DNA of 64,000 nt from Cybelea sp963824595. Its GTDB lineage: Bacteria > Vulcanimicrobiota > Vulcanimicrobiia > Vulcanimicrobiales > Vulcanimicrobiaceae. How positions within the stretch are numbered: position 1 is the stretch's first letter; each line of letters begins with the position of its first letter. The stretch lies in assembly GCA_963824595.1 (NCBI GenBank), contig CAWGPY010000007.1, positions 62,001 to 126,000 on the forward strand, given 5' to 3'. Shown in pieces: positions 1 to 7,765 of this stretch. The notes below the pieces were generated by a model that worked only from the letters and a program-made list of their open reading frames with translations, searched no databases and was not told the DNA's origin. The position numbers and the translations under genes were made by a program.

Positions 1-806
1 GGCGGCGGTGCGTAGTACTTCCAGGAAACGGGCGGTGACGTTGCGTCCAGAAGATCGCGGATCGTCGAATAATTGACCGAGAACTTGTTGGAACAGGGGA
101 ACGGTCCCAATTGCTTGAGCCACTTATTGGTGTTGGTGATCAGGTGAGTCCTCGTTTTTGGCGGAGCGTCGCAGCCCCAAAAACACCTCGCGCCTGAGCA
201 GCCGGGAAGATCGATCATCGCCCGATTCTCCTTGACGATCGTGTCGCCGGCGATGAGATCCTGATGGGCAACGAAACTGTCGCTGCCTTGGGTCGTAAAC
301 ATATGCTCGGCGAGCGTATACTGCTGCGCCAGCGCCCAATAGGGCTGAATGTCGAACGGCGTCGTGTACTGATATGGAGCGTAGCATTCGGGCGGACCGG
401 CACCGCCGTTGGAGCGTACCAAGTCGAAGCCGTCCATCTTGCCATTGTCGTACGCGACCGTATAGCCGGTCCTATACGAGTGGTTCAAATTCTTCCCATG
501 GGCCAGTCTCGATTTGGTCAGCGGCAGGGGGCCCGCTTGGATCGGCGGGCTGCAGTTCGAATTGGCTTCGGCTTGGGCCGTCGTCGTGCCGTCCGCGCCC
601 GGATAGGTCGCAAAGAAGTCGTTGAAAGTGCGGTTCTCCTGCACCACGATCACAATGTGCTGAATCGGACTCGGCGAGCTCGCCGTTCCATATTGAGAAT
701 GCAATGGAACGTTGCTGGCGCCTGAGGTTGCGACTCCGTTACAAGCGACGAGCCCCGTGACGGCGGCATAAAACCCGAAGACGCAACCAAGCCTCAAGAG
801 TCTCAT
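1..806 (-). CDS. Phosphoesterase-family lipoprotein (phospholipase C/acid phosphatase type), C-terminus beyond the window
   Basis: The reading frame is open from ATG at 806 to the window edge (268 codons), so only the N-terminal half is visible. A GGGGGAGG ribosome site lies 6 bases before the ATG. The protein starts with a short signal peptide and a lipobox ending VACNG, so it is probably an exported lipoprotein. The family metal-site motif VVQENRTFNDFFATYPGA follows, then DNGKMDGFD, DIQPYWALAQQYTLAEHMF and TTQGSDSFVAHQDLIAGD, all shared with the paralogs at 27.6, 36.6, 59.5, 60.9 and 62.5 kb. The C-terminal DD(W/A)GG(F/W/L)YD metal motif would lie outside the window. Family members hydrolyse phosphate mono- or diesters at the cell surface; the substrate here is unknown. 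Confidence 0.85.
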   Translation of the reverse strand, partial: MRLLRLGCVFGFYAAVTGLVACNGVATSGASNVPLHSQYGTASSPSPIQHIVIVVQENRTFNDFFATYPGADGTTTAQAEANSNCSPPIQAGPLPLTKSRLAHGKNLNHSYRTGYTVAYDNGKMDGFDLVRSNGGAGPPECYAPYQYTTPFDIQPYWALAQQYTLAEHMFTTQGSDSFVAHQDLIAGDTIVKENRAMIDLPGCSGARCFWGCDAPPKTRTHLITNTNKWLKQLGPFPCSNKFSVNYSTIRDLLDATSPPVSWKYYAPP

Positions 807-1109
807 TTGCCGCCTCCCCCAATGCGAACGGCTGGCGATCCAGAGAGAAAAATTCGGAGCCTCGAATCGATTGGCTCGTCACAGACGCACATCCTGGTCG
901 TAGCCCGACGGCGCCTGACGCGCCTACGGACAGTAATTGTTGTAGCGCTGGATGTTAGAGCAGTTCGCGTCGCCGAAACGCGAATCATGTGCCCAATCTT
1001 CGAAGCGGCGACGTGAGGGCCGTTGACGGTTTAGTCATCACTGTGGGTGTATCGCGACCGCGATCGTAGGGCACGCACTCGTTCGGCCTGGGGGAACACG
1101 CGGCTCCGA
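807..1109. other. Intergenic stretch without a convincing gene
   Basis: About 300 bases separate the phosphoesterase start from tRNA-Ile. Only short frames of arginine-rich composition are open here, none with a ribosome site. No clear hairpin-plus-T-run terminator or consensus promoter was seen. The promoter of the leftward phosphoesterase gene should lie here but I cannot point to it. Confidence 0.4.
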
Positions 1110-1186
1110 TGGTGGGCCGTCCTGGGGTCGAACCAGGGACCTCATGCTTATCAAGCATGCGCTCTAACCAGCTGAGCTAACGGCCC
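1110..1186 (-). tRNA. tRNA-Ile (anticodon GAT)
   Basis: Read on the minus strand the gene begins GGGCCGTTAGCTCAGCTGG and folds into a complete cloverleaf. The acceptor stem pairs GGGCCGT with ACGGCCC, the anticodon stem CATGC/GCATG encloses the loop TTGATAA with anticodon GAT, and the T loop contains GGTTCGAC. The discriminator base is A and the 3' CCA is encoded (1110-1112). It is a lone tRNA, not part of a visible rRNA operon. Confidence 0.96.
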
Positions 1187-1245
1187 GGAACGGGAAAGGC
1201 ACTATACTAGCCCGTCCGAGGCCGTGCCTGCAAGTGTAGCGGCCG

Positions 1246-2232
1246 CTAGTTCGCGGCTTGACTCACCGTGGCCGAGAAGGGACTGGCGAGTCCGCCGATA
1301 TGCCGCAGCGACGGACCACCCTGCGGATAGCCATAGAAGAGGACGGACTTCGTGTTGCCGCTCGGCGCTACGACTTTACCGCCCTGCACCCAGAACTGTT
1401 CGAGACCATCCACGCCCTCGAGCTGGCTCGCACCCACCTCGGCTGCGTTCGTTCCGGCGATCGCGAGCTGATAGATGGTTGCGGGAGTGCTCGGCCCCTG
1501 ACGCTGATCGGCCATTGCGAGGTACTGCCCCGCCCACTGCACGCCGCTCAAGTAACGGATGGGCGCGCCGATCTGAATGTCGATCAGCTTCTTGGCGTGA
1601 TTGCGGAGCTCGGCCAGTCCGACGGTGTCCGACATCGTGCCGTAGATGCCGTCAACGAAGAGGTCGCCGCCGGTATCGAACGTGCAGGCCCACAAGCCCC
1701 CGTCGATCTTCGAGCCTTTATATTTTTGAGGCGTGCCCGTCGCACGCGGATACACGAGGAGCTCGGTCTTACGCTTCGGATCGTTCAAGAAGTAATAGGT
1801 CGCCGCGAGATCTCCGGTGGTGGGATCCACCGCGCAGTTCATCGGATGCCCATCGTCGTCGCTCAGCGTTCCGATCGGCGTCGTGCCGCCGTGTGCGTAT
1901 TCGACCAGCCGGTAGTTCCAGACGTCCGCGACGTACACGTTCCCGGCGCGATCCGTGCACATACCCCAGGGCTCGTCGAAGTCGGTCAGCTTCCCAACGA
2001 GCTTGCCCTTCGGATACGAGTAGACGTACACGGCGTCGTCGCCCGGATCCGAGACGTACAACAGCGCCTCTGCCTTCCGTGCTTGCGGCAGCATCCACGA
2101 TGGGCCGCCATGCGCGTGCCGCCCGAGCGCCGGTTGCGGAAACAGCGACGAGCCGCCCGCCGCGCTCTGCGGCGCGCCGCAGCCCGCGAACAACACGGAG
2201 AAACAGAGAATGGCAAAGATGCGCCGTTCCAT
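1246..2232 (-). CDS. Beta-propeller lipoprotein (NHL/SMP-30-like), tandem copy A
   Basis: This 328-residue protein starts with a signal peptide and lipobox (LFAGC, Cys18), so it should be lipid-anchored outside the cytoplasm. The mature part shows propeller-type strands: LLYVSDPGDDAVYVYSYP, then PWGMCTDRAGNVYVADVWNY, then HPMNCAVDPTTGDLAATYYF, the spacing expected of NHL or YncE-like blades. No catalytic residues can be assigned. It is closely related along its length to the protein at 2336-3313, and the two share upstream DNA, so the pair arose by tandem duplication. A binding or scaffold role is as likely as an enzymatic one. Confidence 0.8.
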   Translation of the reverse strand: MERRIFAILCFSVLFAGCGAPQSAAGGSSLFPQPALGRHAHGGPSWMLPQARKAEALLYVSDPGDDAVYVYSYPKGKLVGKLTDFDEPWGMCTDRAGNVYVADVWNYRLVEYAHGGTTPIGTLSDDDGHPMNCAVDPTTGDLAATYYFLNDPKRKTELLVYPRATGTPQKYKGSKIDGGLWACTFDTGGDLFVDGIYGTMSDTVGLAELRNHAKKLIDIQIGAPIRYLSGVQWAGQYLAMADQRQGPSTPATIYQLAIAGTNAAEVGASQLEGVDGLEQFWVQGGKVVAPSGNTKSVLFYGYPQGGPSLRHIGGLASPFSATVSQAAN

Positions 2233-2233
2233 A

Positions 2234-2286
2234 AACCAAGCTTACCGCCTCGGGTGCGCCGCGCACATGCGCGCCGCGGCTCATTC
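2234..2286 (-). promoter_or_regulatory. Duplicated upstream block, copy A
   Basis: Directly upstream of the copy A start lie two blocks also found before copy B at identical spacing: a 16-base block (2234-2249, containing CAAGCTTACC on the plus strand) and a 15-base block (2266-2280, CATGCGCGCCGCGGC) followed after one mismatch by CATTC. The 16 bases between the blocks differ. Conservation of the ends but not the middle suggests a promoter or operator retained after duplication. The 16-base block abuts the start codon and gives no good Shine-Dalgarno, so translation could be leaderless. Confidence 0.5.
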
Positions 2287-2335
2287 GCACTAAGGCGAAG
2301 GACTCAACTCGGGTCCCGGAAGGCCCAGCGGCGCG

Positions 2336-3313
2336 CTATCGCGGCAGGCTGACGGTTACCCCGAACGGATTCTTCAGGGCGCCGATGGATTTCGTCTCCT
2401 CGCCGCCGGCCGGATAGTGGTAGAGGGCGACGTCGCCGGAGTACGAGCCCGCCGCCGAGACCTTCCCGTGGTGCACGGCGAACTGCTGGAAGCTGCGCGT
2501 GTTGTCGAGCATCGTCGTGCCGACGAGCGTCGTGCTCGATCCGCTGACCGCGAACCGGTAGATCCTTGCCGGATAGCTTCCCTGGCTCTGATCGCCCATC
2601 GCCAGGTACTTGCCCGTCCATTGGATGCCGCTCAGAAACTGCACGTGCGTACCGAGCGAGATGTCGGCGAAACGGCGTGCGCCCTTCCGGAGCTCGGCCA
2701 ATCCGACGATGGTCGAAACGTCTCCGTAGATTCCGTCGGCGAACAGGTTGCCGCGCTCGTCGTACGCACACGCCCAGAAACCGCCGCCGATCTTCGATCC
2801 GCGGTACCGCCGCGGCGCTCCCCGCGCGCCGGCGTAGACCGCCACCTCACTGGCCCTGCTGGAATGGTTGATGAAGTAATACGCGACGGCGAGGTTGCCG
2901 CTGCCCCGATCCACCGAGCAGTTCTCCGGATGGCCGTCGCCGTCGTCCACGCTGGCGATCGGGCTCGTGCCGCCATGCGCGAACTCCACCACGCGATAGT
3001 TCCATACGTCCGCGACGAAGACGTTGCCGTGGTGATCGGAACACAAGCCCCACGGCTCGTTGAAACCCGTCAGCACTCCGGCCGGCGTCATCTTGGGATA
3101 GAGGTAGACGTTCACCGTGTTGCTGCCTGCGTCGGAGACGTACAGCAGCTTATATTTCTTGGCGTCGGGCAGCATCCAGGATCGGCCGGCGCGCGCGTTC
3201 GGACCCGCGACGGACGGCGGAAGCGGCGACGAGCCGCCCGTCGCGCCTTGCGGCGTTGCGCAGCCGCCCAACGCGAACAGCGCGCAGAGAATGGCAAGTA
3301 ATGGCCGCCGCAT
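2336..3313 (-). CDS. Beta-propeller lipoprotein (NHL/SMP-30-like), tandem copy B
   Basis: The 325-residue paralog of the preceding gene has a lipobox LGGC (Cys18). It shares the sequences SWMLP, KLLYVSDAG, EPWGLCSDHHGNVFVADVWNY, HPENCSVDRGSGNLAVAYYF and NLFADGIYGDVS with copy A, while the C-terminal third is more divergent. It is probably an envelope-anchored propeller of unknown ligand. The genes are separated by about 100 bases, each with its own copy of the conserved upstream block, so they are probably transcribed separately rather than as one operon. Confidence 0.8.
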   Translation of the reverse strand: MRRPLLAILCALFALGGCATPQGATGGSSPLPPSVAGPNARAGRSWMLPDAKKYKLLYVSDAGSNTVNVYLYPKMTPAGVLTGFNEPWGLCSDHHGNVFVADVWNYRVVEFAHGGTSPIASVDDGDGHPENCSVDRGSGNLAVAYYFINHSSRASEVAVYAGARGAPRRYRGSKIGGGFWACAYDERGNLFADGIYGDVSTIVGLAELRKGARRFADISLGTHVQFLSGIQWTGKYLAMGDQSQGSYPARIYRFAVSGSSTTLVGTTMLDNTRSFQQFAVHHGKVSAAGSYSGDVALYHYPAGGEETKSIGALKNPFGVTVSLPR

Positions 3314-3314
3314 T

Positions 3315-3367
3315 AACCAAGCTTACCGCCGCCGGCCCGGGCGGCGCATGCGCGCCGCGGCCCATTC
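3315..3367 (-). promoter_or_regulatory. Duplicated upstream block, copy B
   Basis: Counterpart of the block at 2234-2286: the 16-base block is at 3315-3330 and the 15-base block at 3347-3361, with the same 16-base gap and again CATTC one base further on (3363-3367). It lies directly before the ATG of copy B. Confidence 0.5.
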
Positions 3368-3421
3368 ATACGGAAGGCAAAAGACCGTCGAGGTGGGTCC
3401 GAGCCGGTCCCGGCCCGCGGG

Positions 3422-4744
3422 TTAGGGGACGATCTCGAACACCACGCCGCAGCCCGTGGCGCCCCCGGGGCCGCCGTCGCTGCAGCTCGTCTGGGTGCCG
3501 CCGGAGCGGGTGGTTCCGTAGAGCGCGCCCGTCTCGTCGGCGATGAGGTTCGTCTGCTCCGGTTCGGCGCCGTTCTCCGGTACGGCGAAGTCGAACAGCA
3601 CGCGAAACGCGTACCGGCCGCCGGAAGGCGTCAGTGCGAACACGGCGCCGCAGCCGATCCCGCTGCAGCCGCCGCCTCCAAGCGCCGCGGTCCCGTAGAG
3701 CGTGCCGTCCCGTTTCAACAGGAGCGTTCCCTCGGGTAAAAATCCGTCGCTCTTACCCTTAAAGCCGTGCAGGATCTCGTCCGTATAACGACTGCCCTTC
3801 GGCCGCAGTTTGAACACGGAGCCGTCCCCTTTTCTGCCGCCCCAAAATGTCGTACCATACACGTCGCCGCTGCGGTCGTCGACGGTCAGCGCGCCATAGG
3901 GCAGATCGCCGTCGCGATCTCCATGGAACGCGTAGATGACGCGTGCGGAGTAGCTCGAGCCGTGAGGCGTGAGTTTGAAGACGGTGCCGCAGCCGGGATA
4001 CTTGCAGGGGCGCCCCTTATTGCTGCCGCCGAACATCGTGGTGCCGTAGATCGCGCCGTGCTTGTCGATCGTCAGGCCCGCCTGCGGCTCCTGTCCCGAC
4101 GCGCCGCCGGCGAAGCTGTAGAGCACGCTCTCGACGTAGCCCGAGCCCGCGGGCGCGAGTTTGAAGATCGTGCCGAAGTTATGCGATCCGCCGAAGCCCG
4201 ACGAGCCGAGTATTGCGCCGGCACCGTCCATCACGATCGGTCCGTTGGGTTCCCACGCATTGCTCGGGCCGGTGAAACGATACAACACCGTCTCGACGTA
4301 TCCCGACTTCGCCGGCGTGAGCTTGAAGATGGTTCCCCAGCCGACGCCGCCGTTTCCATTCGGATCCCCTCCGACGAACGTAACGCCGTAGAAGGCGCCG
4401 CGGCGCTCGATGAGACCCTCCGGCGCCGACCCGTCGAGCCCGCCCTTAAAACTGTAGATGACGCTCTCCGTGTATCCCGAGGCCGAGGGAGTGAGCTCGA
4501 ACACCGTCCCCACGCCGGCTCCTCCAAAAAGCGTCGTTCCGTAGAACGCGCCGTTCTTGCCCGCGATCAGCCCGCTCGTGGCTCCCGCTCCGTCGGGGCC
4601 ACCGAAGCTGTGCAGCACCACTTCGTTCGACCCGCCGGTACCGGGTGCGTACGCCGTTGCCCGTGCGGCCGGCGAAACTCCAACGCCGTTACACCCCTCG
4701 AGTGCGAGGGCGACGCAGAGGAACGAAACCGACAAGAACTTCAT
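3422..4744 (-). CDS. GloVer-type tandem-repeat lipoprotein
   Basis: The frame continues upstream into the neighbouring hydrolase gene, but the credible start is ATG at 4744. It gives 440 residues beginning with a signal peptide and lipobox LEGC (Cys18). The body holds about seven repeats of some 50-60 residues, each with a YGTT..GG turn and a G(T/S/A/V)(V/I)F(K/E/A)L(T/A/R)P strand, for example GTVFELTP, GTIFKLTP, GSVFKLRP and GVVFEIVP. This is the hallmark of the choice-of-anchor GloVer repeat proteins, predicted extracellular propellers with no assigned activity. The hydrolase gene ends 11 bases upstream, so the two are probably co-transcribed. Confidence 0.8.
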   Translation of the reverse strand: MKFLSVSFLCVALALEGCNGVGVSPAARATAYAPGTGGSNEVVLHSFGGPDGAGATSGLIAGKNGAFYGTTLFGGAGVGTVFELTPSASGYTESVIYSFKGGLDGSAPEGLIERRGAFYGVTFVGGDPNGNGGVGWGTIFKLTPAKSGYVETVLYRFTGPSNAWEPNGPIVMDGAGAILGSSGFGGSHNFGTIFKLAPAGSGYVESVLYSFAGGASGQEPQAGLTIDKHGAIYGTTMFGGSNKGRPCKYPGCGTVFKLTPHGSSYSARVIYAFHGDRDGDLPYGALTVDDRSGDVYGTTFWGGRKGDGSVFKLRPKGSRYTDEILHGFKGKSDGFLPEGTLLLKRDGTLYGTAALGGGGCSGIGCGAVFALTPSGGRYAFRVLFDFAVPENGAEPEQTNLIADETGALYGTTRSGGTQTSCSDGGPGGATGCGVVFEIVP

Positions 4745-4755
4745 GGCCTTTTTCC

Positions 4756-5574
4756 TTACACGGGAGACGGTTGCGCGTTCAAGAACGCCGCGAGCACGCC
4801 GTTGAACTCCGACGGCGCCTCCATGGTGCACATGTGGCCGGCGCCGCGCAGGACGATCTTTTGGGCCGCGGGTATTCCCGCCGCCAGCAGACCGGCGATC
4901 GCGAGGAAATCGGGCAGGTCGCGTTCGCCGACCACCACCAGGCACGGGGCTCGAACCTCGGCCAGGCGCGCGGCCGCCGGCGGGTCCATCGGCGTCACCG
5001 GCGTTTCGTTGTGAAGCTGCCAGCCCGACCAGTCGCCGACCATGCGCGCGAGCGCCGCGGAGCATTGCGGCCGTTCGCGTGCCGGTGCGAAGAGTTCGTG
5101 CTCCAGCCACATGTGCTTCGCGCGTTCGACCCCGTCGCGTGCGGCGCACTCTTCGATCGCGTCGAACGAGGCGCTCCACGCCTCGCTCCAGTCGAATCCG
5201 TCCAGCGCCGCGTCAACCAGCGTCAAGCTGCGCACGGCCGTTGGATCGAGCAGCGCGAGGTTCAACGCGATCCGACCGCCCATCGACAGGCCCACGACGT
5301 GCGCCGGCGTGGCGCCGAGCTCGCGCAAGAGCGCGCGGAGGTCGCCGGCGTGCGAAAAGGGCTCGGTGGTCGGGAGGCTCGATCGCCCGAAGCCGCGGGC
5401 GTCGTAGCGGATCACACGGTAACGATCGGCGAGCGCATCGGACTGCGCATCCCACATGCGCGCATCGAGGCCGAAGCCGTGAATCAACGCGACGGGGTCG
5501 CCGTCGCCGGCGACCTCGTAGTAGAGCCGGGCGCCCTCGACCTCGGCGAAACCGCGTTGCGTCTCGTTTGCCAC
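4756..5574 (-). CDS. Alpha/beta hydrolase
   Basis: This 272-residue protein starts at GTG 5574 and has the full alpha/beta-hydrolase plan: oxyanion motif IHGFG (31-35), nucleophile elbow GLSMGG with Ser97, the acid in VVGERDLPDF and the histidine in GAGHMCTMEAP near the C-terminus. It lacks a signal peptide and is probably cytoplasmic. Overall layout resembles 3-oxoadipate enol-lactonase and related small esterases, but no other catabolic gene is nearby, so the substrate cannot be named. Confidence 0.85.
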   Translation of the reverse strand: MANETQRGFAEVEGARLYYEVAGDGDPVALIHGFGLDARMWDAQSDALADRYRVIRYDARGFGRSSLPTTEPFSHAGDLRALLRELGATPAHVVGLSMGGRIALNLALLDPTAVRSLTLVDAALDGFDWSEAWSASFDAIEECAARDGVERAKHMWLEHELFAPARERPQCSAALARMVGDWSGWQLHNETPVTPMDPPAAARLAEVRAPCLVVVGERDLPDFLAIAGLLAAGIPAAQKIVLRGAGHMCTMEAPSEFNGVLAAFLNAQPSPV

Positions 5575-5595
5575 AAGCGCTATTGTACATCGGCC

Positions 5596-5817
5596 CTAGA
5601 TCAATGCGATCCACTTCTTGGTGATCTCGTCTTCGTTCTTGAGATGCGCCATCAGCATCGCCTCGATCACCTCGTGCTCGCGCAGGATCTCGGCTCGCTC
5701 TGCGGCGTCGTAGTCGAACGCCTGGCGCTGCGCCGCGACCGCCTGCGACCCGGCGAGGCCGCCCCTCGCCGTGGTCGCGCGGTCGTTGCGGGCTGGCGGA
5801 AGCGGTCCGGCCGTCAC
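5596..5817 (-). CDS. Small helical protein with shared C-terminal segment (cassette gene 4)
   Basis: This 73-residue protein overlaps the preceding gene by 4 bases. The N-terminal half is Ala/Arg-rich and probably disordered; the C-terminal half is predicted helical and ends DEITKKWIALI. The last 35 residues align without gaps to residues of the upstream 109-residue protein (AERAEILRE against DERSENMRE, and EDEITKKWI against DDSITKKFI), with 15 identical positions by eye. The two may assemble together or on the same partner. No known family was recognised. Confidence 0.6.
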   Translation of the reverse strand: MTAGPLPPARNDRATTARGGLAGSQAVAAQRQAFDYDAAERAEILREHEVIEAMLMAHLKNEDEITKKWIALI

Positions 5818-6143
5818 TCGGTGATGCTCTGGATGAATTTCTTGGTGATCGAGTCGTCCATCTTGCGCTGCGCCATGTCCACGTTCCGCAGGGTGTCAAC
5901 CTCGCGCATGTTCTCGCTGCGCTCGTCCATCATTTGGTCGAAGATCTCCGACTGCATCTGCAACTGCTCTTGGTTCTGGACCTCCGACGCGTACATGCCG
6001 AGCTGAAAGGTCTCGTCTTGCGAGTTGAGCGCGCCCATCGCGCCGTTTTCCACGTTGCCGGCGCCGCCGCCGATGGCGCTTCCGATCGCGTTGCCCAGCA
6101 GACCGGTGCCGAGCCCTTCGAGCACTGGGAGAAGAAAGGCCAT
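5814..6143 (-). CDS. Gly-rich hairpin/coil protein (cassette gene 3)
   Basis: The 109-residue product has a hydrophobic glycine-rich N-terminal region (LLGNAIGSAIGGGAG, about residues 15-29) that could insert in a membrane or form a tight helical hairpin. A long polar Gln/Glu/Met-rich helix follows and ends ITKKFIQSITE. A short N-terminal hydrophobic stretch followed by an amphipathic coil is typical of proteins that polymerise into rods or filaments or form pores, including secretion-system rods and phage structural proteins, but there is no specific match I can name. The start has AAAGGAG upstream. The C-terminal 35 residues match the next gene's product. Confidence 0.6.
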   Translation of the reverse strand: MAFLLPVLEGLGTGLLGNAIGSAIGGGAGNVENGAMGALNSQDETFQLGMYASEVQNQEQLQMQSEIFDQMMDERSENMREVDTLRNVDMAQRKMDDSITKKFIQSITE

Positions 6144-6166
6144 ATCGTTCGCTCTCCTTTGCCGCG

Positions 6167-6499
6167 TCAGTTCGCGTCGTCGCCGAGCGAGTAGTCCGTG
6201 ACTTGCGGACGGTAGCCCTGACTCTGCGGCAGTCCGGGGAGGTCCGGCGGGCTGAGCGGCAGGCTCTGCGCCTGCGCGGCGAGCGACCCGAGCGAGGAGA
6301 TCAGCCCTCCGAGCTCGGCGACCGCCGCGGCCTCCGGCGATTCGGTACCGTCGCCGCGCAGCGAGCCGCTTCGCGGACCGTTCGAACCGTGCACGTGGCC
6401 GTGCGCCTCGCGCGAGCCGCGCACGCCGCCGCTGGAGATAGGCCCGTGAAACGACGTGCCCGAGAGGGTTCCCTCGAGGATCGTGGGGACCGATGACAT
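6167..6499 (-). CDS. Low-complexity protein sharing a C-terminal domain with the neighbouring transglycosylase (cassette gene 2)
   Basis: The 110-residue product begins at ATG 6499 with AGGAG 7 bases upstream. Residues 1-52 are Gly/Ser/His-rich (SREAHGHVHGSNG) and probably disordered. Residues 53-103 (ESPEAAAVAE, AAQAQSLPLSPP, then VTDY) align with residues 148-199 of the lytic transglycosylase encoded immediately upstream, with a single one-residue gap. The shared region may be a docking or export tag. No known family was recognised. Confidence 0.6.
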   Translation of the reverse strand: MSSVPTILEGTLSGTSFHGPISSGGVRGSREAHGHVHGSNGPRSGSLRGDGTESPEAAAVAELGGLISSLGSLAAQAQSLPLSPPDLPGLPQSQGYRPQVTDYSLGDDAN

Positions 6500-6514
6500 G
6501 TGGATGCTCCTGTT

Positions 6515-7150
6515 CTACGAGTTCGTCTCGTCGGTATCGTTGAGGAGGGCGAGATAATCGGTGGCCTGCCGCGCGAAGGGGTGCTGGGTGTGCGACTGCG
6601 CCGTGAAGACGGGGGGCGGAAGCGGCAGGCGTTCTGCCTGCGCTCGAAGGGTGCCGGTCGCCGCGATCTCACGCGGCGACTCCGCGACCGCCGCCGAGTG
6701 GGGCGACTCGCCGGTCAGGCTGCGGTAGTGGCGGAGCACCGAGTCGGCATAGCCGAGGCTCTCGCCGTCGGACCAGCGCGTCGTCGTGCCCCGCGCCGAG
6801 GGCGAGCCCGTGTTGTAGGCGGAGAGCGCCTCGTGAACGTTGCCGCCGTAGCGTCGCAGGAGGCCCGAGATCATCCCGGCGGCATAGTCGGCGTTCCGGC
6901 CGGGATCCATCGCGGCCGGCGTCGCGGCAAACGGATGCCAGCGGTCGTCAATCTGAAAGAGGCCACGGCCGTGCCCGCCGTCGCCCACGATATTGTGGCC
7001 GGCATTGGCGCCCGGGCCGCCGGTCTCTTGAGCGGCCACCGCAGCAAGCAGCTCCGGGTCGAGCCCGTGGCGGCGCGCGGCGCTCGCGATTTCGGGAGCG
7101 AAGGCGACTCCGCCCGACGCGAGGCGGGAAACGATGGGATCGAGGCTCAT
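6515..7150 (-). CDS. Lytic transglycosylase-like (SLT) protein with C-terminal extension (cassette gene 1)
   Basis: I chose ATG 7150 over an in-frame GTG at 7168 because GGAAGG sits 5 bases before it. The 211-residue product has a goose-type lysozyme/SLT fold: catalytic Glu in AAQETGG (Glu42), GRGLFQID (61-68) and ALSAYNTG (108-115). It should cleave peptidoglycan glycan strands. There is no signal peptide, unlike housekeeping transglycosylases, so export would need another route, as for enzymes that travel with secretion machines or phage tails. The tail after residue 147 matches the C-terminal half of the next gene's product. It is the first gene of a four-gene minus-strand cassette, divergent from the fab operon. 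Confidence 0.75.
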   Translation of the reverse strand: MSLDPIVSRLASGGVAFAPEIASAARRHGLDPELLAAVAAQETGGPGANAGHNIVGDGGHGRGLFQIDDRWHPFAATPAAMDPGRNADYAAGMISGLLRRYGGNVHEALSAYNTGSPSARGTTTRWSDGESLGYADSVLRHYRSLTGESPHSAAVAESPREIAATGTLRAQAERLPLPPPVFTAQSHTQHPFARQATDYLALLNDTDETNS

Positions 7151-7180
7151 GCGGGCCTTCCATCCCACGCCCTGGGCCGT

Positions 7181-7210
7181 TTGACAAGGCTCGAGGGCGG
7201 GTTCTAGAAT
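7181..7210 (+). promoter_or_regulatory. Sigma70-type promoter of the yceD-rpmF-fab operon
   Basis: TTGACA (7181-7186) is followed after 18 bases by TAGAAT (7205-7210), a near-consensus housekeeping promoter in an otherwise GC-rich region. It points at the DUF177 gene, whose ATG lies about 65 bases downstream. It is the clearest promoter in the window and probably drives the whole plus-strand cluster to 13.6 kb. Confidence 0.75.
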
Positions 7211-7273
7211 GGCAAAGTCCGTGGCGGCCCCGCCTGGTTGGCGGGGCCTCGTGCTGCGGCAGACTCACTTCAA

Positions 7274-7735
7274 ATGGATCGTTCGCACAGGGTCGACGTC
7301 AGCGGCCTCCTTGCCGGGAGCCGCCAGCTCATGGTGGTCGAGGACCGGGTGCCGCTCGAGCCTTTCGAGGGAGTCGCTTTTTCCGAACCGGTCCGGGTCG
7401 CGCTCGAGATGCGCCACGCCGACCGAATGCTCGTCGTCGAAGGCAGCATCGACGCGCGCTTGCACGGCTCGTGCGATGCCTGCCTTGAAGACGTGGACCT
7501 GGAACTCCACGTGGACGTCGACGAGCGGCTCGATCCCTGGCACGGGCGCGAGGTCGATCCGTACGGGGAGAGCAACGTCTTGACGGGGGAACGCCTCGAC
7601 GTGGCCGATCTGGCCCAGCAGAGCATTCTCAGCGTCATGCCGATGGGTCTGCGGTGCAGCCCCGAGTGCCGAGGTCTTTGCCCCGCGTGCGGGGCGAACC
7701 GCAATACGGGCGAATGCTCGTGCGATCGTGCGTAA
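7274..7735 (+). CDS. yceD: DUF177/YceD family protein (23S rRNA accumulation)
   Basis: The ATG at 7274 gives 153 residues; an in-frame TTG at 7238 is less likely. The family features are present: central RLHGSCDACLEDVDLEL with a CxxC pair, and a C-terminal CSPECRGLCPACG/CSCD zinc-type cluster. Members of this family occur next to rpmF in many bacteria and take part in large-subunit rRNA maturation. The gene sits 30 bases before rpmF behind a strong promoter, the classical arrangement. Confidence 0.85.
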   Translation: MDRSHRVDVSGLLAGSRQLMVVEDRVPLEPFEGVAFSEPVRVALEMRHADRMLVVEGSIDARLHGSCDACLEDVDLELHVDVDERLDPWHGREVDPYGESNVLTGERLDVADLAQQSILSVMPMGLRCSPECRGLCPACGANRNTGECSCDRA

Positions 7736-7765
7736 TTATCATCGTGTTTGTAGACGGAGAGTGAA

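Noticed and set aside
900..1040. Short Cys-containing frame on the minus strand ending NIQRYNNYCP
   Set aside because: Only about 36 codons, no start codon or ribosome site; could be the tail of a decayed gene but there is nothing to compare it with.
5596..7150. Assigning the cassette to a type III secretion system or prophage
   Set aside because: No ATPase, ring, capsid, tail or integrase genes are nearby; resemblance rests on general shape of one or two small proteins.
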